Positions 1 to 7,446 of a stretch of 64,000 nt of DNA are shown in pieces. Positions within the stretch are counted from its first letter, which is position 1. Each line of letters begins with the position of its first letter. A program made the translations under genes and the position numbers. The notes beneath the pieces were generated by a model. It was not told the DNA's origin and did no database searches. It saw nothing but the letters and a program-made list of their open reading frames with translations. The DNA is from Mycolicibacterium sp. CBMA 226. Lineage in GTDB: Bacteria > Actinomycetota > Actinomycetes > Mycobacteriales > Mycobacteriaceae. Where the stretch lies: assembly GCF_009729075.1 (NCBI RefSeq), contig NZ_VTGY01000013.1, positions 434,001-498,000 on the forward strand. The letters are read 5' to 3'.

Positions 1-15
1 AGAGTAGGTGGTCAT
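1..15 (-). CDS. Possible start of a further gene, cut by the window edge
   Basis: On the minus strand an ATG at position 15 opens a frame reading M-T-T-Y-S before the window ends. It starts 5 bases past the DUF445 stop and has a GGAG about ten bases upstream, inside the end of the DUF445 gene, so a third co-transcribed gene is plausible. Five codons cannot identify a product. Confidence 0.25.
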
Positions 16-20
16 GGTGA

Positions 21-1442
21 TCACGCTCCGAAGACGAGGATGTGGACGGCGCCGACGAGGATGCCCAGGAGTCCGCCGTGGGCGTACAGCAGCCACGCGT
101 CCTGCTCGATGGCCGAGTACAGCATCTCGCCGAACTTGTCGGGCGGCAGCGCGCGGAACTTCTCGGTCGCGAACGTCTCGATCTTCTTGGCCTGGGTCTT
201 GTTGAACCCCGGGTCGTAGAGGACGCTGGGCGCGAAATCCACCAGTTTGTCGCCGGCGCCGCGCTGCAGTCCTTCGACATCGACGACACCGAACGAGTTG
301 CGGGCGACGACGAGGTACGGGCCGAGAATACGTTCGGCCTCTTCGCCGACCGCGGACTGGATCAGCGCGCGGGTCTTGTCTGCACTGGCACCGTTCAGCA
401 GTTCGTGCGCAAAGTTCTTGACCGTCAGGACCTGCAGCGACAACATGGTCGCCAGCTCGTGGGCGGCCTGATGCTGTCGCTTCGCGAAAAGCCCTTGTTT
501 CCAGAGGTATTTGTAGCGTGGCTGCGGCTCCCCCGGCTCGAACACGACCTTGATCGCGATGATGTTGACGACGATGCCGATCACCGCGGCACCGCCGAGC
601 ACCCACAGCCAGGTCGGCAGGAAGTGCAGGATCGAGTCGAGGAATCCCGGCAGGTGGATGGCGAAACCGCCATGGGCCGCAGCATGTTCGCGCGCTTCGT
701 CGCTCGAGTAGTAGATGAGCGAGAGCCAGAGCGCTAGCAGCACACCGAACGGGAAGCCCAGTGCGCCGACACGCACCATGAAGCGCAGTTCTGGTACCGC
801 CATGCCTTTTATGATGTCCCGCAACACTTCTGGGTTGCGACGCAGGAAGTTGACGGTCATCAGCTTGACGTTGAGCAACTGATCGATGTTCTCGCCGATC
901 TTCGCGAAGGCGCGCTTCGAGATGGTCGGCAGCTCTGCGTCGACCGTCTGCAGCACCTCATCCTTCAACGGCTGCGGGAGTGACCGCCACATCTGCGGGT
1001 GCCGGGCCTCGATGATCTCGGTGGTCAGTCGGCCGATGTCCGGTCGCGCGGCCACCGCAATTGCTTTGGCGAGTTTGTCCGGATTGAGCTGTTCATAGAA
1101 GTCCGAAATCTTGCCTATTCGGGCTATGGACGTGTCGACGATGAGGCTTGCCATCTTCTCGGCTCGACACGGGATGAATCCCTGAAAACCCAGAATTCCG
1201 TTGGGCGCAAAGGTCGGCAGAATCTGGACCTTGCGAGGCAGAAAGGGAAATATCCGCTTCAGCCCCGGCACATAGAACCCGGTGAACCGGACGGGCGCGA
1301 ACAGCATGATGACGCCGGTCCAGTTGGTGATCAAGCCGGCGATCGCGCTGAAGATCGGCACGCTGATGATGTCGACTACGAATTTCGATTGTCCGGTGAG
1401 CTCCTCCCAATCAAGAAAGGGCCCGGAGGCGAGCGTTGTCAT
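21..1442 (-). CDS. DUF445 family membrane protein
   Basis: A 473-residue protein of the DUF445 family, whose function is unknown. Hydrophobic segments lie near the N-terminus (about residues 15-45), in the middle (two stretches flanking a His-rich loop) and at the extreme C-terminus, with long amphipathic helical stretches between, as usual for the family. I chose the ATG at 1442 because the open frame upstream of it runs through the neighbouring gene and looks non-native (Arg/Pro-rich). The gene lies 29 bases downstream of the Abi-alpha gene on the same strand, so the two probably share a transcript. The family assignment is from recognition of overall sequence character. Confidence 0.75.
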   Translation of the reverse strand: MTTLASGPFLDWEELTGQSKFVVDIISVPIFSAIAGLITNWTGVIMLFAPVRFTGFYVPGLKRIFPFLPRKVQILPTFAPNGILGFQGFIPCRAEKMASLIVDTSIARIGKISDFYEQLNPDKLAKAIAVAARPDIGRLTTEIIEARHPQMWRSLPQPLKDEVLQTVDAELPTISKRAFAKIGENIDQLLNVKLMTVNFLRRNPEVLRDIIKGMAVPELRFMVRVGALGFPFGVLLALWLSLIYYSSDEAREHAAAHGGFAIHLPGFLDSILHFLPTWLWVLGGAAVIGIVVNIIAIKVVFEPGEPQPRYKYLWKQGLFAKRQHQAAHELATMLSLQVLTVKNFAHELLNGASADKTRALIQSAVGEEAERILGPYLVVARNSFGVVDVEGLQRGAGDKLVDFAPSVLYDPGFNKTQAKKIETFATEKFRALPPDKFGEMLYSAIEQDAWLLYAHGGLLGILVGAVHILVFGA

Positions 1443-1471
1443 GAAATGTCCCTGGGCTTGTGGGGTCTGGT

Positions 1472-2551
1472 TCAGTGCTTGTGTTTGTGCGCGGCGGGGT
1501 CGGGCGGCCCTTTGCCGATGATCTTGTCGCCGCGCTCGTCGGTGGCCCATCCGCCGGCGTTGTAGCCCTCGGTGTCGATACACACCTCGCAGAACTGTTG
1601 ACCGAATTCCGACAGGTAGATGCTGCGGTACACGCTGATGGTCTTGGGTATCGCCTCGGTGACCTCGAGCGCCCGCGGTTGTACCTCCAGCAGCGCGTAG
1701 CGCCGGTAGTCGGCTACCGGTTCCGCCGAAAAGCGGACCAGACCAAGACGATTCAGATTCGCGAGATAGCGCTGGTCGGACTCGGGCCACCGGCAACCGG
1801 CCATGTCCGCGATCATGTTGACGCCGCTGACGAGCCGCTCCGAGCCGACCTGGAACATGGTCTTCGTCCGGATATCGATGGACGGCTGGACGCCCGCGAC
1901 AGCCAGGAAGCGCAACATCCGAACTTCGTCCGGCGCAAGCTCATTGAGGATTTGTTCGAATGCGGGATGCCGGTGCGCCTGCTGACGTGTCGGCTTCTGC
2001 GACTTCGCAATCAGTTCGTCGCCCCAGTGGCGCAGGTCGGCGTCGCTATCGTGTTTTGCGGCTTTCTTGTGACCGTCGTGATGATCGGATTTCTTCTTGG
2101 CCGTGTCGCCGTTGCCGCCCATCACCCGACGGACCGGTGTGACGGCCACGCCCATGACGGCCGCGGGATTCAGCGCCGACTCCGCGGCGCGTTTGAGGCC
2201 GCCGAGGAGTCCCGGGTTCTCGACCGGTGACACAGCGGTTGGGGCAGCGGCATTTTCGTCAGTGTCGTCAATATCGTCGTCGTCTGATGCCTCGGCGGCC
2301 GGCGAGATCGCCGCCGCTTCCGGACGCGCGTCGCGCCTGGGTAGCCGGCTCAGAATGTTGACGACTTTCAACAGGTCGCCCGCGGCAGCCCGGGTCGACT
2401 GCACCGCGGCCGCGATGTCCCGCGCGGTGTCGATGCCGAGCTTGGTGAGCGGATCGACGATGGCGCCCAAGGGATTACCGCTGGGTTCCTGATCACGATC
2501 GCCGGAGGGCAGCGCGCCGTCTGCTTTGTCGGATTGTGGATCATCGCCCAT
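1472..2551 (-). CDS. Abi-alpha (DUF4393) domain protein
   Basis: A 359-residue protein. The N-terminal half is acidic and low-complexity (runs of Asp and Ala, a His/Lys-rich patch). The C-terminal half, from about residue 180, carries the Abi-alpha/DUF4393 pattern: a helical start with L-A-P-D-E-V-R-M-L-R-F, a dimerisation-like helix, then N-R-L-G-L-V-R and a C-terminal Y-L-S-E-F-G-Q-Q-F-C. The tail is His-rich (H-K-H-K-H). The family is named after abortive-infection proteins, but most members have no proven role. The ATG at 2551 is preceded by GGAGG at good spacing; the open frame upstream lacks this. It is the first gene of a probable two- or three-gene unit with the DUF445 gene. Confidence 0.7.
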   Translation of the reverse strand: MGDDPQSDKADGALPSGDRDQEPSGNPLGAIVDPLTKLGIDTARDIAAAVQSTRAAAGDLLKVVNILSRLPRRDARPEAAAISPAAEASDDDDIDDTDENAAAPTAVSPVENPGLLGGLKRAAESALNPAAVMGVAVTPVRRVMGGNGDTAKKKSDHHDGHKKAAKHDSDADLRHWGDELIAKSQKPTRQQAHRHPAFEQILNELAPDEVRMLRFLAVAGVQPSIDIRTKTMFQVGSERLVSGVNMIADMAGCRWPESDQRYLANLNRLGLVRFSAEPVADYRRYALLEVQPRALEVTEAIPKTISVYRSIYLSEFGQQFCEVCIDTEGYNAGGWATDERGDKIIGKGPPDPAAHKHKH

Positions 2552-2735
2552 AATTCGCCTCCGTCGGACCGTGCGAGTAATTATCCAAAGGACCGGCTCG
2601 CTGACATGCGTTTCGCAGTGATCCAAAAACTACTGACGGCGGCGCATGCTCACTACGTCGCAAACAGCCAAAGTTCGTCCAGCACCCACGGCGCCAGTTG
2701 TCGACGGTCCACAAACGGCCCGCCGCGATGAATTG

Positions 2736-4061
2736 TCAGTTGAGAACTGCCTGCCCGAACCAGTGGCACAGCAGCAATGCGACCTCGACCTCGATCCGGT
2801 CGTCGACAATGGGCGTGCCCCGGCGACTGATGGCGCGGTTCACTCGGTACTTGATCGAATTCGAATGCAAGTGCATTTCGTCGGCGGCCGCCTTGAAACT
2901 CGAGCCAGACCGCAGAAAGACGCGCAACGTCTCGCGGAGCCGCTCGTCGTTCTCGGTGTCGCTCGCCAGCGGGCCGAGGATTTCGGCCACCCACGCGCCG
3001 ACCGATCCAACGTTGTCGCCCAAGAGCGTCGCGACGGGCAACCCCGGATCACTCGCCGCGGTGATGCGCCGGTCAACCGAGCCCGACACCACCGCCACCG
3101 CGCGAGCGTCCACCGCCTGCTCATGTGAACGCCGGAATCCCTCGATACCCGGCAACGGGTTGCCCAGTGCGATCCACGGCGAATCCTGTTGTGTCGCCGC
3201 GAATTCACGGATCCGGTCCGACGCATCCTCGGCGATGCCCGCCGACAGCGGAAGCCAGACCCAGGCCGTGAGGTGGTCGACCGACAGGAACAACGGCGGC
3301 TCATGGGTGCCCAGGGACGTGGCCAGGTGGTTGGCGAAACGCTCCATGCGCACGAGCTCGTCGCCGCCGTTGTCATCGGGATACCACAGCGCCAGCGCGA
3401 GGTGCACGCGCCGCAGCGGGTAGCGGATTTCCTCGGTCAGCTCGTCGACGTCACCGCCCGCCGCGGCGAGGATGGCGCGAACGCGTTGGCCCCGCATACT
3501 GTTTCGGTTTTCCACCCACCGGTCGTACTCCTGCTGGTAGGTGGTGAGGACCTGCTGCGAAATCCAGTCGATGTAACCGAACGAGACCGTCTGAAAGTAC
3601 TTGAACACGTCGAGACTCCACCGCGGATCCAGGTCCGAAGCGGCGATCTCGTCGAGTACGAAATTCAGCACTTCCTGGTGCCCCAATCGGTACGCGCGCA
3701 CCATCGCATTTGCCGGGACGCCCCGCTGCGCCATCCGCCGCGCGTGCTCGAGCGATTCCGTCGGCGGCACGACGTCCTCGATCGGGATGCGGTGACGAAT
3801 CGAGGCGAAGACGGTGTCGACGTTGGCGGCGACTGTGTGCCCCTGTAATTCGAGAAGCTGAGCATCCTCGCTGAGCTCGGCGATCTCGGTCAGCAGGATT
3901 TTCTGGATCGACTGCGTGATGTCGTCCAGCTTGCTGTCGAGTGCGCCGATGATGTCCGCTGCTCGTGCGGCGACGGCACTCTCGTCGACGCGTCGTTCCG
4001 GCATGAAATGACCGTAGATCACCAGGCGGCGCAGTTGCTGCAAATCGGGCTTTGTCGTCAC
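2736..4061 (-). CDS. PucR/CdaR-type transcriptional regulator
   Basis: A 441-residue regulator of the PucR/CdaR type. The C-terminus carries the PucR helix-turn-helix: S-F-K-A-A-A-D-E-M-H-L-H-S-N-S-I-K-Y-R-V. The N-terminal two thirds is a helical sensor region (R-M-A-Q-R-G-V-P and A-Y-R-L-G-H-Q patterns) followed by a GGDEF-like degenerate middle domain, typical for actinobacterial members. I chose the GTG at 4061 over a TTG at 4133: the 24 codons between them have low third-position GC for this genome, and the upstream start would leave only 38 bases to the divergent P450 gene. Divergent placement makes it the likely regulator, probably activator, of the P450-reductase-Rieske-choD operon. 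Confidence 0.8.
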   Translation of the reverse strand: MTTKPDLQQLRRLVIYGHFMPERRVDESAVAARAADIIGALDSKLDDITQSIQKILLTEIAELSEDAQLLELQGHTVAANVDTVFASIRHRIPIEDVVPPTESLEHARRMAQRGVPANAMVRAYRLGHQEVLNFVLDEIAASDLDPRWSLDVFKYFQTVSFGYIDWISQQVLTTYQQEYDRWVENRNSMRGQRVRAILAAAGGDVDELTEEIRYPLRRVHLALALWYPDDNGGDELVRMERFANHLATSLGTHEPPLFLSVDHLTAWVWLPLSAGIAEDASDRIREFAATQQDSPWIALGNPLPGIEGFRRSHEQAVDARAVAVVSGSVDRRITAASDPGLPVATLLGDNVGSVGAWVAEILGPLASDTENDERLRETLRVFLRSGSSFKAAADEMHLHSNSIKYRVNRAISRRGTPIVDDRIEVEVALLLCHWFGQAVLN

Positions 4062-4171
4062 ACGACAACGACGCTCCGCAAACTCCTCGAGAGTTGGTCG
4101 TCGCGAGACGTCGATCGGAACCGCCGTCGTCAATAGCTTTCGTAGACATCAGACCAACAAGGAGGGCACCA
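4062..4171. promoter_or_regulatory. Divergent promoter region, PucR regulator / P450 operon
   Basis: This 110-base gap separates the divergent regulator and P450 genes. It holds an imperfect palindrome at 4081-4095 (AACTC and GAGTT arms around CTCGA), a candidate operator for the PucR-type regulator. A strong AAGGAGGG lies at 4159-4166 ahead of the P450 GTG start. No clear -10/-35 pair stood out. Confidence 0.4.
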
Positions 4172-5449
4172 GTGACTACTCCCGCCACGACCGAGGTGGA
4201 CCTCGCCGCCGTCGACCTTGCCGACCCCGCGATATGGGATGACGGACCACCATACGAGTTGTTCGCCCGTATGCAGCGCGAAGACCCGGTGCACTACAGC
4301 CCGCAGCGGAATGTGCCCGGCGAAGGCGGCTTCTGGTCGATCACTCGTTTCGACGACGTCCGGACCGTCAGCCGCGACCACCGCACGTTCTCGTCCGAGA
4401 AGCGCGGCATCTTCAACGTCGACGACATCGGCGTACCGCTGGATATCCAGCGCCTGCAGCTGATTTCGATGGACCCGCCCCGCCACGACCGGCTCAAGGC
4501 CCTCGTCATCAAGGCCTTCACGCCCGAGCGCATCGCGGCCCACGAAGAGGCCATCAAGCAGATCATCAACGACGTCCTCGACAGCGTGGCGGACCGCGAG
4601 ACCTTCGACCTGGTCCGCGACGTCGCGCGGCCGGTGCCGGCCCGGGTGATCGGTTCGATGCTCGGCACGCCCGCCGACGACGACGAGCGCCTCGTCTACT
4701 GGACCAACGTGTTCAGCGCCTTCGAGGACCCGGACATCCGCAAGGGTTGGGACGACGCCGGCGCCATCGTCGGCGAGATCATCACGTACCTGGGCGATCA
4801 GATGGACCAGCGCCGGGAGAACCCGCGCGACGACCTCATCACCGCGGTGATGAACGCGGAAGTCGACGGCGAAAAACTCACCGAGCTCGAGATGGCGACG
4901 TTCTTCGTCCTGCTCATGACGGCCGGCAACGACTCGACGCGCGCCACCTACAGCGCGACGATGCTGGCCCTGATGCAGAATCCGGATCAGCTGATCCTGC
5001 TGCAGGAGAATCCCGAGCTGCTCGAACCCACCGTCGAGGAGGGCCTGCGTTACGCGCCCGCCTTCGCCTTCATGGGTCGCGCCGCGACGACCGACTTCGA
5101 GCTGCGCGGCAAGCAGATCAAGGAAGGCGACCGTCTGCTGCTCTGGTACCTGGCCTCCAATCGGGACGAGACCGCCTTCGAGAATCCGCACGAGTTCGAC
5201 ATCACCCGTGAAGAGCTGGCGGACAAGCACCAGGCCTTCGGTGGCCGCGGCAAGCATTTCTGCCTGGGCGCCAACCTGGCGCGACTGGAACTCAAACTGT
5301 GGATCCAGGAGACCATCCGCCGCTTCCCGGACCTCATGCTGGACGGTGATCCGACGCGGGTGCGGGCCCTGTTCCTCAACCAGTACAAGTCGATCCCCGT
5401 CCGTCGCGCAGCGATCGGCAGCTCGGGCGAAGAGCAGAGGGCATCGTGA
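4172..5449 (+). CDS. Cytochrome P450, CYP125/CYP142-like group
   Basis: A 425-residue bacterial class I P450. The I-helix oxygen-binding region reads A-G-N-D-S-T-R, the K-helix E-x-x-R is E-E-G-L-R, and the haem-binding loop is F-G-G-R-G-K-H-F-C-L-G with the thiolate Cys. The F-G-G-x-G-x-H form and the A-G-N-[ED]-[ST]-T-R helix resemble mycobacterial sterol-type P450s (CYP125, CYP142), so a steroid or terpenoid-like substrate is a reasonable but unproven guess. The GTG at 4172 follows a strong SD. The stop overlaps the start of the reductase gene by four bases (GTGA), so the reductase is the obvious electron donor candidate for this P450 as well as for the Rieske protein. Confidence 0.88.
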   Translation: MTTPATTEVDLAAVDLADPAIWDDGPPYELFARMQREDPVHYSPQRNVPGEGGFWSITRFDDVRTVSRDHRTFSSEKRGIFNVDDIGVPLDIQRLQLISMDPPRHDRLKALVIKAFTPERIAAHEEAIKQIINDVLDSVADRETFDLVRDVARPVPARVIGSMLGTPADDDERLVYWTNVFSAFEDPDIRKGWDDAGAIVGEIITYLGDQMDQRRENPRDDLITAVMNAEVDGEKLTELEMATFFVLLMTAGNDSTRATYSATMLALMQNPDQLILLQENPELLEPTVEEGLRYAPAFAFMGRAATTDFELRGKQIKEGDRLLLWYLASNRDETAFENPHEFDITREELADKHQAFGGRGKHFCLGANLARLELKLWIQETIRRFPDLMLDGDPTRVRALFLNQYKSIPVRRAAIGSSGEEQRAS

Positions 5450-6420
5450 GTAACGCCGCTTACCGTGAAGTCGAGGTCGACCTCGAGGTTCGTCGACGCG
5501 AGCAATCCGCGGACGGCGTCGTCACGCTGACCCTCGCCGACCCCTCCGGCGCGGACCTGCCCGAGTGGACCCCGGGTGCGCACATCGATCTGGTGCTGAC
5601 GCCGTCGCTCACGCGGCAGTACTCCCTGTGCGGCAGCACCGCAAGCCGCAGTGAGTGGCAGGTCGGCATCCTGCTGGATCCGAACAGCCGCGGTGGTTCG
5701 CAGTTCGTCCACGACAAGCTGCACGAAGGCACCACGGTCCGGGTACGCGGTCCGCGCAACCACTTCGCGCTCGTGAACTCGCCGCGGTACCAGTTCGTCG
5801 CGGGCGGTATCGGCATCACGCCGATGCTCCCGATGATCGAAGCCGCCGAGGCCACCGGCGCCGACTGGCAGCTGATCTACGGCGGCAGCTCCCGCTCGTC
5901 GATGGCATACCTGGATGCGCTGGAACGCTTCGGCGACCGCGTGACCATCTGTGCGCGCGACGTGCACGGCGATGCGTTCCGGACGAAGTTGTCGGCGGTG
6001 CTCGCGGCTCCGCAAGCGAACACGCTGGTCTACTGTTGCGGCCCCGAAGGTCTGCTGGACGCCGTCGAGAAGGGCTGCCAGGCCTGGCCCGGCGGCAGCC
6101 TGCACCTCGAGCGCTTCTCCGCCAAGACCATCGAGGAGCCGTCGGACGCCCTCGAGACCTTCGAAGTCGAATGCCAGCGCTCCGGCATCACCCTGACCGT
6201 GCCGCTGGACAAGACGATCTACGACGTCGCCGAAGAAGCCGGCCTCGATGTGCTGGGGTCGTGCATGGAAGGCGTCTGCGGCACGTGTGAATGCGAAATC
6301 ATCGCGGGCGTCGGCGACCACCGCGACTCAGTGCTCAACGACTCGGAGAAGGCCGCCAACCAAACCATCATGATCTGCGTCTCACGCTCCCGGTCCGAAA
6401 GGCTGGTGCTCGACCTATGA
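5446..6420 (+). CDS. Phthalate dioxygenase reductase-type flavin/2Fe-2S reductase
   Basis: A 324-residue one-protein electron chain: an N-terminal flavin-binding barrel (R-Q-Y-S-L motif near residue 66), an NAD-binding domain (G-G-I-G-I-T-P-M, then C-C-G-P-E-G) and a C-terminal plant-type 2Fe-2S ferredoxin domain with C-x4-C-x2-C (C-M-E-G-V-C-G-T-C) and the fourth Cys in M-I-C-V-S. This order is that of PDR/VanB-type reductases. It overlaps both neighbours by four bases (GTGA upstream, ATGA downstream), so translation is coupled with the P450 and the Rieske gene. It takes electrons from NAD(P)H; which oxygenase it serves cannot be decided from sequence. Confidence 0.9.
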   Translation: MSNAAYREVEVDLEVRRREQSADGVVTLTLADPSGADLPEWTPGAHIDLVLTPSLTRQYSLCGSTASRSEWQVGILLDPNSRGGSQFVHDKLHEGTTVRVRGPRNHFALVNSPRYQFVAGGIGITPMLPMIEAAEATGADWQLIYGGSSRSSMAYLDALERFGDRVTICARDVHGDAFRTKLSAVLAAPQANTLVYCCGPEGLLDAVEKGCQAWPGGSLHLERFSAKTIEEPSDALETFEVECQRSGITLTVPLDKTIYDVAEEAGLDVLGSCMEGVCGTCECEIIAGVGDHRDSVLNDSEKAANQTIMICVSRSRSERLVLDL

Positions 6421-7436
6421 GAACCAACTACCCGTCGAACTGCTGGTACGTGGCCGCGCTCAGCGATGAGGTCGGCGAAGGATTGCTGGCCCGCCGCCTG
6501 CTCGGCAAGCACGTGGTGTTGTACCGCCGTGCGTCAGGCGACGTGGTCGCCCTGGAGGACCGCTGCGTGCATCGCGCCTACCCCCTGTCCGAGGGCCGCC
6601 GCGACGGCGACCGCCTGGTCTGCGGCTACCACGGCTTCAGCTACGAACCCGACGGCTGCCTGGCCGACGTGCCGTCGCAGGAGAACGTCCCGCCCGGCGC
6701 CCGGGTGCCGGCGTACCCGGTCGTCGAGACCGCGCCGTTCGTCTGGATCTGGCTGGGCGAACCACGGGCCGCTGCCCTGCGTCCGCCGCCGCGCGTGCCT
6801 TCCGTTGGCTGGACCGGTACCACCGAGGTCCTGCGGGTCGAGGCGAATTACCTTCTGCTGCACGAGCATTACCTCGACCTGACCGACGTGTTCGTCACGC
6901 ATCCGGAGGTCGTGCCGCCGGACATCCAGCAGCTGCCGCCGCTGGGCGAGGTCGAGATCTCCGAACGCTCGGTGGCCTATACCCGCCACACTCCCCCGAG
7001 TCGCCTCGCCCCGTGGGAGTCCGCAATCACCGGCCTGCCGGAAGAGACGGTGGCCACGCGGCGTGAAGAGGGTACGTTCGTCTCGCCGGCGCTGCACACC
7101 CAGCACTACGCCATCGAGGTCGAAGACGGAAAGTCCTACGAGCTCTTGCGAATTCATGGTTTCACCCCGGAGTCACCCGGTGCAACGCATGTCTTCCTGC
7201 AGATGGCCCGCAACTATGCCAGCGCCGAGGACACCATCACCGAATACCTGCGCATCATGTTCCACGAGTGGGCCGTACGCGATGCGGCACTGCTGGAGAC
7301 GATTCAACGACGGCTCGACGAACCCGGTGCCCGCCGGCGCGACATCAACGTCAAGGCCGACCGGGCCGCCATCCGGGCCCGGCGTATCGCCATGGACATG
7401 CTCGACGACGAAACCAGCCGTTTCACCGCCAACTGA
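6417..7436 (+). CDS. VanA-like Rieske oxygenase-family protein with altered iron site
   Basis: A 339-residue protein whose N-terminus (N-C-W-Y-V-A-A) and architecture match single-component-type Rieske oxygenases such as VanA and dicamba demethylase. The Rieske ligands are intact: C50-x-H52 and C69-x2-H72. In the catalytic domain the usual D-x2-H-x4-H iron motif reads D154-L-T-D157-x4-H162, so the first iron-binding His is Asp. The C-terminal region R-D-A-A-L-L-E, which normally supplies the carboxylate ligand, is present. The start ATG overlaps the reductase stop (ATGA). Its reductase partner is encoded just upstream. It may use an unusual 1-His/2-carboxylate centre or lack oxygenase activity; substrate unknown. 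Confidence 0.85.
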   Translation: MRTNYPSNCWYVAALSDEVGEGLLARRLLGKHVVLYRRASGDVVALEDRCVHRAYPLSEGRRDGDRLVCGYHGFSYEPDGCLADVPSQENVPPGARVPAYPVVETAPFVWIWLGEPRAAALRPPPRVPSVGWTGTTEVLRVEANYLLLHEHYLDLTDVFVTHPEVVPPDIQQLPPLGEVEISERSVAYTRHTPPSRLAPWESAITGLPEETVATRREEGTFVSPALHTQHYAIEVEDGKSYELLRIHGFTPESPGATHVFLQMARNYASAEDTITEYLRIMFHEWAVRDAALLETIQRRLDEPGARRRDINVKADRAAIRARRIAMDMLDDETSRFTAN

Positions 7437-7446
7437 GGAGAAGCAC

